DNA from: a halophilic archaeon SHRA6
GTDB lineage: Archaea; Halobacteriota; Halobacteria; Halobacteriales; Haloferacaceae
NCBI GenBank assembly: GCA_005239175.1
Contig: SOPS01000004.1
Span: forward strand, 62,001-126,000
Direction of reading: 5' to 3'
Length of the DNA: 64,000 nucleotides
Shown here: piece by piece, positions 34,071 to 42,745 of the stretch
How positions within the stretch are numbered: position 1 is the first letter of the stretch
Layout: each line of letters begins with the position of its first letter
Position numbers and translations under genes: made by a program
The notes under the pieces: generated by a model
Databases searched by the model: none
Told to the model about the DNA's origin: nothing
What the model saw: the letters and a program-made list of their open reading frames with translations, nothing else

Positions 34071-34763
34071 TCAGGGTTCAGTTGCCTGCCCGGTGGGAGT
34101 CTCCTCAAGCCAGCGCTCAAGCTCTTCTTCGTGTGCTTGCCACTCGGCGAGCAGCCGCTGGTACTCGTCACGGGCAGCCTCTGCGCCCCGGTAGGTGGCG
34201 ATGGATTTTAATCGATTTTTCAGCGCTTTCTGGCACATCGCTGTCTCATCGTACCAGTCGTATCCACATTGCACTAATATATCGTGGATGGCTGCCCAGA
34301 ATCCAATTTGCTTCGGATTCTCATCGTGGCCATCGCCAACTATCGGGAGTGGCTCCTCGAATTCGCAGTAGTAGGCGAGCGAAAACTGCGTGATGAGCTG
34401 TTTCAGCCGATACTCCCATTCGCCACCGATTTCCCCCTTCGCGTCGATTTGCTGGTCCAAGAGGCTGTCATACCCTTCGTCTTCGTACCGCTGGAGGCAC
34501 CACGAGGTGAGGCCACTGAACTCGTCCCATCGTTCGGATTCAGACTCGACGAGCTCATCCGGAGCGCCCTCGAACACCAGCCGCACTAATCCTCCATCCG
34601 GTCCGGTATCGTACTGAGCGAACTGTCTATAGGACCAAAACCAGCCAGTTGTCCAGTACTCGCTTGTCTCGAAGCGGTCCCACGCGTCTGTGAGGTACGT
34701 CCGAACGAATCGTTCTTCGTCTATGGGTGAATTGAAATGGAATTCGACAGTTCCGCCAGCCAT
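34071..34763 (-). CDS. Hypothetical haloarchaeal protein, about 230 residues
   Basis: The protein MAGGTVEFHFNSPIDEERFV... is acidic, rich in Trp and Tyr (SEYWTTGWFWSYRQFAQYDT) and lacks membrane segments or a signal. The C-terminal 50 residues are a charged helix (AARDEYQRLLAEWQAHEEELERWLEE). The pattern, composition and start look like a real gene. I do not recognise a family. It stands alone in the accessory region. Confidence 0.6.
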   Translation of the reverse strand: MAGGTVEFHFNSPIDEERFVRTYLTDAWDRFETSEYWTTGWFWSYRQFAQYDTGPDGGLVRLVFEGAPDELVESESERWDEFSGLTSWCLQRYEDEGYDSLLDQQIDAKGEIGGEWEYRLKQLITQFSLAYYCEFEEPLPIVGDGHDENPKQIGFWAAIHDILVQCGYDWYDETAMCQKALKNRLKSIATYRGAEAARDEYQRLLAEWQAHEEELERWLEETPTGQATEP

Positions 34764-35388
34764 GAGTGGGGTCTCGTGCGAGATTCTGATATACTTTCTG
34801 ACTGTCGATGTAGAACTGCGTTCAAGAAAGTCAGAGCCGGTAGATACGCATGCACGTTCTAACGGTTGGTCCAGGATTCAAACCGAGGACCCGACAGATA
34901 TCGGTGAGTTACTTATAAAGAACACCCGATGGGTGGATTTGATTTCGTTCGGTTATCGAACGATTCTGAAATGGGACGACGCAGTCTCTCGGTTCGCTAC
35001 ATCCACACGGTGTCTATATAACAATAAATTACCCAGAAATCTCATACGATCGGTCTCGACCCCGACCAGCAAACCCTAAGCTGACCCACACGGCGATCGA
35101 AACGTATCTGGTGCATGATTAGCTCCCGAAAATAACCTAACAAAAACAGCAGTGGGTGCGCTGAATCGCCACCCATCAAAGAACGGAGATTCGTGTCTGG
35201 TCTCTCGTATGCCTCGATCGGTGCTGGTTGTGTTTGGTGGCGATACTACGATGCTGATGAGAAACTGTGGGTGCTCAGAGTAAACCGGTACCGAGACGCC
35301 CAGAATTACCACCACCGAGCGCGGACCACTTCTTTTCGGACTGAAAATGTCCAATAGCGTTTTTCTATCTTGGCTCCGAGGATCACAC
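34764..35388. other. Long intergenic region, no gene seen
   Basis: 625 bp with only short overlapping frames in all directions. The sequence is AT-richer than its flanks in places (CTATATAACAATAAATTACC near 35012). A small-sequence remnant of mobile DNA is possible, but nothing can be identified. Confidence 0.4.
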
Positions 35389-35820
35389 ATGCGATATCTT
35401 GTTGCAACAGACGGATCAGAGGAGTCCGACGAAGCCGTCCGATTTGCGACGACACAAGCGGCCGCCCTTGATGCGTCGCTTGTGATCGTACATGTCCTCC
35501 AACCCGAGGCAACATTGAGTGGTGGAGAACTCATCCTCCCCGGTGGGGACAAAGCAACCGAAATCGGCAATCAGCTTCTTGAACAGGCAAAACAACTCGC
35601 AGTCCAATCTGTTGATGAGAGCGTTGAGGACCTCTCGATTGAGACACAACTGCTGGCTGGACGACCGGCAGACGCAATCACCGAACACGCTCAGGAGACG
35701 GACGCGGATGCGATTTATGTGGGCCACCGTGGCCTCTCTGAAGAACGCGAGCAGGTGGTCGGAAGCGTCGCCAAGAATGTCATCGACAAAGCGACGGTCC
35801 CCGTAACAGTCACCAGATAA
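35389..35820 (+). CDS. Universal stress protein (single UspA domain)
   Basis: Start at MRYLVATDGSEESDEAVRFA gives 143 residues. The ATP-binding UspA signature is present: 'VATDGSEES' at the start, 'ADAIYVGHRGLSEEREQVVGSVAKNVIDKATVPVTVTR' at the end (G-x2-G-x9-G-S). Many haloarchaea carry numerous Usp paralogues; this one is a stand-alone gene with a strong terminator 15 bp after its stop. Confidence 0.88.
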   Translation: MRYLVATDGSEESDEAVRFATTQAAALDASLVIVHVLQPEATLSGGELILPGGDKATEIGNQLLEQAKQLAVQSVDESVEDLSIETQLLAGRPADAITEHAQETDADAIYVGHRGLSEEREQVVGSVAKNVIDKATVPVTVTR

Positions 35821-35834
35821 GCGGGTGCTACCAC

Positions 35835-35859
35835 CCCACCCTCATAGTGGGTGGGTTTT
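35835..35859 (+). terminator. Stem-loop terminator after the Usp gene
   Basis: CCCACCC (35835-35841), the loop TCATAGT, then GGGTGGG (35849-35855) and TTTT. The perfect 7-bp GC stem with a T run looks like a factor-independent terminator. Confidence 0.6.
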
Positions 35860-36449
35860 CAGTCAGCTACTGGATCAATCACTGCTGGTCATCATAAATC
35901 AAGCTTACGCCAGACTCTACTCAATAAGCAACGGTTGTAAACCGCTATTCCGCGGGAGCCACTCTCTGAAAAGAAGGATTCAACAGACGAACATATTTTC
36001 CCTCTGAGTAACTGCGATCGCTCCTGCGTCGAACACCGTTGATGTGAGCTGTCTTGTGATTTTGTCACAGAGTAAGTCAACTCAAAAGTATCAATGAGGC
36101 AGAATTCACATCGAATATAGATTTCAGGCCCTCGAAGTTGACATGCTCACACCGAAGGTATTGAGTCGTTCGACAGTCAAACCGGATCCTGTAGCGCCCA
36201 TATTTTAGGGCGTCATTGCCCGACAGCGGGAGTTTGATAACCCTATCAGCTGCAGCGCCATCACCTTCGTTCGACGGGGAATAAAACGAGTGATTTCCAC
36301 AGAAACTCTTGGACAGCTAAATGCTTCTGAGTCAGAAAATATATTGTCAATTGATACATCAACCTGCTCTTTTGTCTGGATGCGCATTGTGCATACAGAG
36401 AGCTGTTTTACAGATTCAAGAATTCGAGTGAAATCAATCTAAAACGAAT
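35860..36449. other. Long intergenic region, no gene seen
   Basis: About 590 bp of mixed, relatively AT-rich sequence with no supported reading frame. Short minus-strand frames (35892-36080, 36205-36387) have unlikely composition. It may be decayed mobile DNA; I cannot assign it. Confidence 0.4.
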
Positions 36450-36794
36450 TCACAACTTCATTGATCCGTCGAGATCCGGATCGATACACAGGATCGCAGA
36501 AAGATACGGCTGTAGCTGGTTGAACTGTTCTGTCGGTTCCACGAGTTTCCGTTCTGGATCATATTCGATGACGCCTGCGGATTCTAACTTTGGAATGTGG
36601 CTGTGGTGTAGCGAAAGCTGTGTTTCCGTTCGTATCTCTTCAGAAGTGTCGACAACTTTCAACTGATTATTGTACTCAAAAATTGTTTTGCTAAGATCAT
36701 TTACCGTCAACGAGCGCTGTTCTGCTGCGAGTGCAGCGAGGATGATGCGACGGTATCTATCTCTACACAGCTCAAGCGTTGTGTCGAACGTCAT
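36450..36794 (-). CDS. DUF7344-type winged-helix protein
   Basis: The 114-residue protein has the layout of haloarchaeal DUF7344: 'LCRDRYRRIILAALAAEQRSLTVNDLSKTI', 'TETQLSLHHSHIPKLESAGVIEYDPERKLVEPTEQF'. It starts within the stop of the duplicated DUF4188 gene (ATGA, 36791-36794), so it is translationally coupled to it. The main copy of the operon at 9-11 kb has no such gene. A DNA-binding regulatory role is probable. Confidence 0.75.
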   Translation of the reverse strand: MTFDTTLELCRDRYRRIILAALAAEQRSLTVNDLSKTIFEYNNQLKVVDTSEEIRTETQLSLHHSHIPKLESAGVIEYDPERKLVEPTEQFNQLQPYLSAILCIDPDLDGSMKL

Positions 36795-37300
36795 TGGACC
36801 ACGCTCGCTATACCGCCTTGATTGCCGGTCTGTTCGAGTCGACCGGTAGCATTCCTACAAAGTCCTGTCGCAGAATGGAGTGTTCCAGCCTTTTGCAAGC
36901 CGGTGGCTGGCATGTTATGATAGACAGTTTCGGATCTATCGCCGCACAACACGGATATCTCGTGCCAGCTCCAGACTGCGTTGCGCTCTTTTGTGATTGG
37001 ATTTGTCCACTTCATTGCCGGAGCGTGACGCGCACCGGGATCAAGCGCATATTCTCGGAGGCTCTCGAACGATTGCCAGTATTGGACGAACTCGTGGGTC
37101 CAAATCTCGATCTTTGAATCGTATGCTACTAACCCACTATTCAGCTCGGATTCTAGTTTGTTGAGCATCTTCGGGCTCCCCCGGAAGACAAGAAACGACT
37201 TGTAGCCTTTCCAGAGCCGGTGCACTTGCATTTCGATGCGGAAGACAACGAAATCACCCACCAATTCGGTAGTAACTCGCTTGGAAATTCTCTCAGTCAT
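36791..37300 (-). CDS. DUF4188 protein, second copy
   Basis: The 169-residue protein is a clear paralogue of the one at 8950-9426: 'GDFVVFRIEMQVHRLWKGYKSFLVF', 'SELNSGLVAYDS', 'HEFVQYWQSFESLREYALDPGARHAPAMKWTN', 'ETVYHNMPATGLQKAGT'. Several conserved positions are changed (WLPIFRAMPK to FLVFRGSPK) and the C-terminus is extended. It lies 3 bp after the truncated synthetase, the same spacing as in the intact operon. The frame is open, so it may still be made, but its partner enzyme is broken. Confidence 0.75.
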   Translation of the reverse strand: MTERISKRVTTELVGDFVVFRIEMQVHRLWKGYKSFLVFRGSPKMLNKLESELNSGLVAYDSKIEIWTHEFVQYWQSFESLREYALDPGARHAPAMKWTNPITKERNAVWSWHEISVLCGDRSETVYHNMPATGLQKAGTLHSATGLCRNATGRLEQTGNQGGIASVVQ

Positions 37301-37303
37301 AGA

Positions 37304-37798
37304 TTAGGAATTGATCGTTTCCTCGATTTTGAATTTCTGAGCTTTCTCAGTTGCAGACCGTGGGAGTTTCTCGACCAACTCGACTGACTTGGGTTGCTGG
37401 CAGTTAGCGAGGTTGTCCCGTACTGTGGCGCCGGTGTCGCGATCTACCTCGTCGAAGATGATGGTCTGGGCTTTTGAGTCTGAGAGGATGTGAGTGACTG
37501 TGTCTGGAGACTGCCGGTAGTTTACTCTGTTTGCTACCGGGCCCAGCACGCTCGGGGTAAGAATTGCGCTGGTTTGCTTAATGCCGTTTCTTACGACGGG
37601 CACATACGTCTCCTGTCTGCCGACACCGCATTCGCACAGAGCGTCGACCAGTCCACACACGTAGTCCTGTAGTTCTCGGTAGGTGAACCGCTTGTTGCGT
37701 CGTGTATCGAGTACCGCTTCTTGATCGGGGACACTGAGTGACGTTCGTCGGAATAACTCCACAGGCGTATTTATGCTCGTTTCCGTATACTGTGTCAT
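37304..37798 (-). pseudogene. Acyl-CoA synthetase copy with a large in-frame internal deletion
   Basis: The 164-residue frame starts MTQYTETSINTPVELFRRTS. It aligns with the first about 125 residues of the intact synthetase (RRNKRFTYRELQDYVCGLVDAL; LGPVANRVNYRQSPDTVTHI; 'DRDTGATVRDNL'), then jumps straight to the last about 35 ('ANCQQPKSVELVEKLPRSATEKAQKFKIEE'). About 360 residues are missing, including the whole ATP-binding core, and the catalytic Lys motif ATGKVQK is ATEKAQK. It cannot be an active ligase. The frame is intact across the junction. Confidence 0.88.
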
Positions 37799-37838
37799 AG
37801 CGATATTGTGAGAGCGAGATGTCAAGAACGTATTCGCT

Positions 37839-37849
37839 GGGAGATTCCC
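37839..37849. promoter_or_regulatory. Candidate operator in the duplicated operon
   Basis: GGGAGATTCCC with the neighbouring CCCACTCCGTGGGAGATG corresponds to GGGAAATTCCC and CCCACGGCGTAGGAGATG upstream of the intact synthetase, at a similar distance from the start. Here CCCAC-TCC-GTGGG is itself a palindrome. No divergent regulator follows in this copy. Confidence 0.45.
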
Positions 37850-38571
37850 ACTCCGTGGGAGATGTGCGACCCGCGAATCATTCATCACACAAAATAAGTT
37901 GCGCCTGTACCGTACGTTCTCCATTTCTCAGTTTGGTTAATTCAGGAATGGCCATCTCCTGAAGAATCAGTCTCTCTTCTTGAACGTACGATATTCGAAT
38001 TGGGTGACAGTCATGCCGACTTGTACCCACTGATACAACCGTCTCACGCCTGAGTGGTTGATTCGATCGAGAGGCAGACTCCGAGTTCCTCGGTCTAATT
38101 TAATGACTTTGAGCACTAATCGTAGATTCCGTTCCTCCTTTCAGCAGTACACAGCAGTCTTCTGTACAAACGATCGATATTGTCACTAACCATATCCACA
38201 CAGATACGATATCAAAGCTAGCCACGAACTCAAGGATATCGAATACACTAAAACGAATACTGTTTCGACCCTATTCTCATGCTTTGATATTTACCAGCAT
38301 ACTATATATGTGTGCTCAGAATGGAACGGCTCTGTTGAAACCCTCAGACCGTGACAGGAAATGCGTGCGAGATACAGAGAGTGGATACAGCCTGCGGATA
38401 GTTCAGGACCTGTCTGCGGCAACGAGAGGAAAATAACTAGAAACGCACTGTTGACTGGTATTGGCATGAATACCGTGACTGCTCCTCCAAAGTGTGAGTT
38501 GGACGACTCGCGGTATCGCCTAGAAAAAGTAATTACAACTGCGACCGGTTCTATCGGTGTGGGCCACCGTG
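37850..38571. other. Intergenic region with IS-like end
   Basis: About 720 bp without a gene. The part next to the synthetase copy is residual operon promoter. At 38328 the IS-like end GGCTCTGTTGAAACCCTCAG begins, followed by GATACAGAGAGTGGATACAG. Just before it is an AT-rich run (ATACTATATATGTG, about 38298-38312). Confidence 0.5.
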
Positions 38572-39426
38572 ATGAAAGACGCTCAAATCACGCTCGAAGA
38601 CGGGAGAACCCTCGCGTACAAGGAGATAGGCGATGCCGATGGAACGCCCGTGATGCACTTTCACGGTGCGCCATCGTGTAGAACCTTTCTCGATTACCTT
38701 CACGACGAGTTCGCCGATCGGAATCTTCGAGTTATCTCTCCGGACAGACCGGGCTACGGCGGAACATCACCCCAGCCAAGCAGATCACTCGATGATTGGT
38801 CACACGACGTTATAGCGCTCGCCGATACGATCGACGTAGATCAGTTCGGAGTCATCGGATTCTCAAGTGGGGGCCCCTACGCCGCCGCCACCTGTGCCCT
38901 GGTACCTGCTCGTGTATTCGGCGGAGTCGTCGTCGCAGGGCCATCCGACCCGTCGCAGTCTGGTACGCTAGATGGGCTTCCCGAGGTAGAACAGGAACTC
39001 ATGGCTCAGCCGGACGAGGAGGCTGCTGTGGAGTGGTGCACAAGTCGATTTGGGAGTGATGGGAGCCGATTTGGAGAGTCTGATCCCTTCGATTGGTCAC
39101 AACCGGATGAAGCGTTCCTTGCAGACGATACGATAAGCACTCACTTCGAAGAAGTGTCCGCAGAGGCGCTTCGACAAGGTATCAGCGGGTACGCACAGGA
39201 CATATTCGTACAGGGTCGTCCCTGGCCATTCGATCCAAGCCGGATTGACGTGCCCGTCCATGTCGTACACGGTGAAGAAGACGAGATCGTCTCTGTCGCA
39301 CACAGTCGGCGCATCGCCGACGCAATCCCAACGGCAATGCTAAAACAGCTGCCTGAACACGGCCACCTGAGTATTATCAACAAGTTCCCCGAGCTAGTCG
39401 CTGACCTCGTGGCATCGACAAATTGA
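38572..39426 (+). CDS. Alpha/beta-hydrolase
   Basis: Starting at MKDAQITLEDGRTLAYKEIG gives 284 residues (a GTG 15 bp earlier is possible). 'VMHFHGAPSCRTF' is the oxyanion HG motif, 'VISPDRPGYGGTSPQ' a family loop, 'FGVIGFSSGGPYAAATCA' the nucleophile elbow (GFSSG), 'VHVVHGEEDEIVSV' holds the acid Asp and 'LPEHGHLSI' the catalytic His. The class includes esterases, lipases and haloperoxidase-like enzymes; the substrate is unknown. It sits between two IS-like ends in opposite orientation (38328 and 39551), so it may have been moved with them. Confidence 0.85.
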   Translation: MKDAQITLEDGRTLAYKEIGDADGTPVMHFHGAPSCRTFLDYLHDEFADRNLRVISPDRPGYGGTSPQPSRSLDDWSHDVIALADTIDVDQFGVIGFSSGGPYAAATCALVPARVFGGVVVAGPSDPSQSGTLDGLPEVEQELMAQPDEEAAVEWCTSRFGSDGSRFGESDPFDWSQPDEAFLADDTISTHFEEVSAEALRQGISGYAQDIFVQGRPWPFDPSRIDVPVHVVHGEEDEIVSVAHSRRIADAIPTAMLKQLPEHGHLSIINKFPELVADLVASTN

Positions 39427-39489
39427 ACGAATACTCACGAACTCTCGTGATCGACAACTGCTGAAGCGTAAAGTTGTCCGCTGTTACAT

Positions 39490-39551
39490 TCGCGCGCTGT
39501 ATTCAGCATGGCTCCAAGAACGTATCACCTGCTGAGGATTTCAACAGAGCC
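39490..39551 (-). mobile_element. Solo IS-like end, inverted
   Basis: Read on the minus strand: GGCTCTGTTGAAATCCTCAG, then GTTCTTGGAGCCATGCTGAA and TACAGCGCGCG, about 60 bp highly similar to the copy at 31026. It is the only copy in this orientation. With 38328 it forms an inverted pair around the hydrolase gene. Confidence 0.65.
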
Positions 39552-39563
39552 AATGGAACATAT

Positions 39564-40247
39564 ATGGAACCCACACAATCACAGCGACTTTTATTTGTTG
39601 ATGACGATCGGGAGGCGATCGACATGTTCACTACCTATTTTGATCAGTATGACGAGTTCGACCCCGTCTCTGCACACTCGGCTGCTGACGCGCTTACGAT
39701 CATTGAGGGGGAAGACCTCGATTGCGTAATCACTGACAGCGTCAAGACAAGCGACGGTGACCCGTTGGTTTCAGTCGCCAAACAAACCCGGCCAACGCTT
39801 CCTGTCTTGTTACACTCGGCGCATGAAGCATCCAAGCTACCAACAGAAGATGCTGATGCGTTCCTCCAAAAATCCGACACACCAAAGACGTCGCCGCTGC
39901 AGGCACTGGAGGAGTCAATTCGTACTCTGCTTACCGAGCAGACACCAGAGTCAACAGAGGATACGCCAACAGAACAGGCGTGGGAGACGCTAGGCACGTT
40001 TGATTGGAGTGAAACGTCCGCCTCTACAGCCCTGTTTGAGGCATTAGAAGAGCAAACGGCAGTCGGTCTTATGGATGCTCAGCCGCTGTACCAAACGATC
40101 GATCCGGATGCATTAGATGCATTGTTCCAACCCGTCGGAACGTCCGACACAGACACCCGAATTCGATTCGAGTTTGCGGGGCTGGAACTGGCTATTTCTG
40201 CGAACGGAACGATACGGTATCGACAATTGTCGGACACTGGACAGTGA
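39564..40247 (+). CDS. Response-regulator receiver with HalOD1 output domain
   Basis: Start at MEPTQSQRLLFVDDDREAID gives 227 residues. Residues 8-120 are a receiver domain ('LLFVDDDRE' acidic pocket, 'DLDCVITDSVKTSDGDPLV' with the likely phospho-acceptor Asp, 'VLLHSAHEA', 'DAFLQKSD' with the conserved Lys). The last 75 residues are the haloarchaeal output domain HalOD1 ('LYQTIDPDALDALFQPVGTSDTDTRIRFEFAGLELAISANGTIRY'). HalOD1 carries phosphorelay output by an unknown mechanism. No histidine kinase is adjacent. Confidence 0.85.
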   Translation: MEPTQSQRLLFVDDDREAIDMFTTYFDQYDEFDPVSAHSAADALTIIEGEDLDCVITDSVKTSDGDPLVSVAKQTRPTLPVLLHSAHEASKLPTEDADAFLQKSDTPKTSPLQALEESIRTLLTEQTPESTEDTPTEQAWETLGTFDWSETSASTALFEALEEQTAVGLMDAQPLYQTIDPDALDALFQPVGTSDTDTRIRFEFAGLELAISANGTIRYRQLSDTGQ

Positions 40248-40482
40248 TTGGTGAAGGCAACCGTGTTGAAACCCAGTAGTAACTTACTGGTGTGGTTCCA
40301 ACCGTATTTTCACGTTCGTTGACCCGCGTGGGCTCGGACATGTGCTGATTCGATTATCGACTGAAACGGAATTCCTTGAGCGAGTCGCGTCCAGCCAAAT
40401 CGGACCGTACCGAGAAAATGGACCGTTGGTTGAGACGCCCGGGAAAACTATTATGATACTACTCATGCTAATTACTCTCATT

Positions 40483-40839
40483 ATGCAAACTGCCTGTTAC
40501 CCAGACAAAGCCCCGAAAACGAACCAATTGCTGAATACGTTGTCTCACAACCTCCGTCGAGAAGTAATCCACTACTTCGAAAACTTCGAGTCAAAGAATA
40601 CGGCTACTGTGGAGGACTTGTCTACACATATTGCCCGACGTGTCCCCGGGGTAGATCAAGAACAAGTCTCTCTTGAACTAACCCACAATCACCTTCCGAT
40701 GCTCGAATCGAACGGCTGGGCCGAGTACGATTCCCGTATGCGCCGTGTCCGATACCGTGGCCATAATTCAGCCGACGATCTACTGGCCGAACTCGCTGAG
40801 ATGCTCTCTGAGGAACCCTATTCAGCGTACTCTGATTGA
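40483..40839 (+). CDS. DUF7344-type winged-helix protein
   Basis: I start at MQTACYPDKAPKTNQLLNTL (118 residues); upstream frame residues are hydrophobic and unlike the family. 'LLNTLSHNLRREVIHYFENFE' and 'LELTHNHLPMLESNGWAEYDSRMRRVRYRG' are the typical helix and wing. It follows the receiver-HalOD1 gene on the same strand 235 bp away. A role in local gene control is likely but unproven. Confidence 0.75.
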   Translation: MQTACYPDKAPKTNQLLNTLSHNLRREVIHYFENFESKNTATVEDLSTHIARRVPGVDQEQVSLELTHNHLPMLESNGWAEYDSRMRRVRYRGHNSADDLLAELAEMLSEEPYSAYSD

Positions 40840-40962
40840 CGCACGTTCGATCGCTAAGACAACAGGCAGAATAATTCTCGAGAATCAACGTGGATTGGCT
40901 CATTTTGATGTCATGGTACACCACCCACATCGGTTATTTGGCTACTCGCCGAAGGTATCCAT

Positions 40963-41607
40963 ATGGCGACTGTAATGGAATTTACGAGTCCGGCGGCGGA
41001 GTTTCCCCTGGGGAGCGTGTTCGAGTCCCTGCCGGGAGCGACAGTCGAACTGGAGCGACTGATCCCAGCAGAGACGCTGATTATTCCGTACTTTTGGGTC
41101 CGCGGAGTGGATGTCGAAGACGTCGAAGCGTCGTTCGAGACACATTCCGGAGTGAGCAACATTCGGCTGGTCGATAGCGTCGAGGACGAATATCTGATGC
41201 GTGCCGAGTGGGATTCGGAGTACTTTGGCATCCTGAGTGCGCTGGCCAAGGCCAACGTCGTCGTGCTGTCTGGGATCGGCACAAAAAACGAGTGGCGATT
41301 TGAGGTTCGCGGCGAGAGTTCGGAGGCAATGGCCGAGTTCCGGGAGTACTGTCAGAAAAACGATATTGAGATAGCGATCACCGCTGTCCACGCCATGTTG
41401 CCGATCCAAGGGGAGGGCTACGAGTTAACCGAGACGCAGCGCGAGGCGTTGGTGTTAGCCTACGAGCGCGGGTATTTCAACTCGCCGCGCGAGGCGTCCC
41501 TCGAAGAGATCGCCCAAGAGCTTGGGATCACCCAGCAGTCGCTTTCCTCACGCCTTCGACGCGGGCACCGACGTCTCATTGCAGCGACCCTCAGCAGTTC
41601 CTCGTGA
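40963..41607 (+). CDS. Bat-type (bacterio-opsin activator-like) HTH regulator
   Basis: The 214-residue protein has an N-terminal sensor half typical of Bat-family HTH_10 regulators (MEFTSPAAEFPLGSVFESLP; VELERLIPAETLIIPYFWVRG). The C-terminal HTH reads 'YELTETQREALVLAYERGYFNSPREASLEEIAQELGITQQSLSSRLRRGHRRLI'. These one-component regulators are abundant in Halobacteria. A paralogue with the same architecture lies at 43647-44288. The signal and target are unknown. Confidence 0.85.
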   Translation: MATVMEFTSPAAEFPLGSVFESLPGATVELERLIPAETLIIPYFWVRGVDVEDVEASFETHSGVSNIRLVDSVEDEYLMRAEWDSEYFGILSALAKANVVVLSGIGTKNEWRFEVRGESSEAMAEFREYCQKNDIEIAITAVHAMLPIQGEGYELTETQREALVLAYERGYFNSPREASLEEIAQELGITQQSLSSRLRRGHRRLIAATLSSSS

Positions 41608-41690
41608 TCGTTCGCGCGGACAGTGTATTTAAACCCTGTGTATAATCAGTACCCCTATTCAACTGACACAGACGGCTACTACCAGCCAAG

Positions 41691-42047
41691 ATGGACGCCA
41701 CCGTATCTGGGATTAGCGTTGAAGCGGTTGAGCACCCGCCGGGATCTGGGAGTGTTCGCACCCAGTTCGATCAAGAAAAAACACCTGCGAGCATGGCGAT
41801 TATTGCAACGCTGGCGAACCTACTGGACACTGATCCGATTGCAATGGATCCGCTCTATTCAGCTGTCGATCCGGACGCGCTGGACGCACTCTTCGGTGTT
41901 CGGAACGGGACAACTGGGGAATTCCACGTTACATTCACCCACGAAGGCCACGCGATAACGGTATACAGCTCTGGTATGATCACCATTAGATCAAAACGGG
42001 TACCCACGGCGAATAACTGCGAAACTGACGTGGGGACTGACTTCTGA
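41691..42047 (+). CDS. Stand-alone HalOD1-domain protein
   Basis: The 118 residues contain a single HalOD1 domain: 'LANLLDTDPIAMDPLYSAVDPDALDALFGVRNGTTGEFHVTFTHEGHAITVYSSGMITIR'. The landmark 'IDPDALDALF' appears as 'VDPDALDALF', as in the receiver fusion 1.5 kb upstream. It is followed 13 bp later by a 56-residue gene on the same strand, so the two are probably cotranscribed. Stand-alone HalOD1 proteins are thought to take part in signalling as outputs. Confidence 0.8.
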   Translation: MDATVSGISVEAVEHPPGSGSVRTQFDQEKTPASMAIIATLANLLDTDPIAMDPLYSAVDPDALDALFGVRNGTTGEFHVTFTHEGHAITVYSSGMITIRSKRVPTANNCETDVGTDF

Positions 42048-42060
42048 AGATCTCTCGATT

Positions 42061-42231
42061 ATGTCAAAAGCGCAGTTGAACGCCGAGCTGAAAGCGCTCC
42101 TTTCGAGAATCTACGAGCGTGGAGGTACTGTCAAGGGCCGATTCAACTGTCGGAATGGGGCCGAACATCCTGACTGGAACGAGATTGTCACGGAAGTGAA
42201 AAAAGCGATCGCACAGCGAGACCGACAATGA
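42061..42231 (+). CDS. 56-residue basic microprotein
   Basis: MSKAQLNAELKALLSRIYERGGTVKGRFNCRNGAEHPDWNEIVTEVKKAIAQRDRQ is unbroken and 13 bp downstream of the HalOD1 gene. It reads as two helices around 'GGTVKGRFNCRNGAEHPDW', which resembles haloarchaeal small proteins of this length. It is net basic, so nucleic acid binding is possible. Too short for confident family naming. Confidence 0.6.
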   Translation: MSKAQLNAELKALLSRIYERGGTVKGRFNCRNGAEHPDWNEIVTEVKKAIAQRDRQ

Positions 42232-42256
42232 GAGTCGGTCGATCGGAAATAAATTC

Positions 42257-42562
42257 GTGAAAGAAACACACTCTACGGACGATCGCATTGAACCGGTGCT
42301 CGAAGCCCAACAGCGGCGAGTATTAGATGCGTTACTGGACGAGCGTGCAATGGCTGCAGATCCGATTCTTTACGAGGGAGAGACGCTTGACTCAGCGGAG
42401 TACCTCACGATCTGCTATGAACTCCATCACATTCTACTCCCCGAGTTAGCCGATATGAGGCTTGTCGAGTTCGACAGAGACGAAGACGAGGTGCGCCGAG
42501 GACAAAGATTTGACGAGGTGCGCCAATCTTTCGAACAGATCGCTGATGATCTTGACAAGTGA
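42257..42562 (+). CDS. DUF7344-like small protein
   Basis: The 101-residue protein keeps the helix-wing pattern of the DUF7344 group in a short form: 'VLEAQQRRVLDALLDERAMAADPILYEG', 'YLTICYELHHILLPELADMRLVEFDRDEDEVRRG'. 'LHHILLPEL.D..LVEFD' corresponds to the recognition helix and wing of its neighbours. It begins 25 bp after the 56-residue gene, so three small genes (41691-42562) may form one operon. Confidence 0.65.
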   Translation: MKETHSTDDRIEPVLEAQQRRVLDALLDERAMAADPILYEGETLDSAEYLTICYELHHILLPELADMRLVEFDRDEDEVRRGQRFDEVRQSFEQIADDLDK

Positions 42563-42745
42563 CGTGGGCTCGCAACCGCTTCGGCACACAACCCGCCAGA
42601 TGGTTGGTGGGTGGAACAGTTCAGTAGACGGTTGCTGCATGGAAAAGAGCTGAAACACTGCGTTCGACAGCCTGCGGTAGGTGTGATATCGGTTACCCAT
42701 CCAGGAAAGAGTTCCTGCAGGCTGGACGGCTATCTGAGAGTACGG

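Noticed and set aside
34860-34900. A stretch (GGTCCAGGATTCAAACCGAG) that looks like part of a tRNA
   Set aside because: No cloverleaf can be folded around it on either strand.
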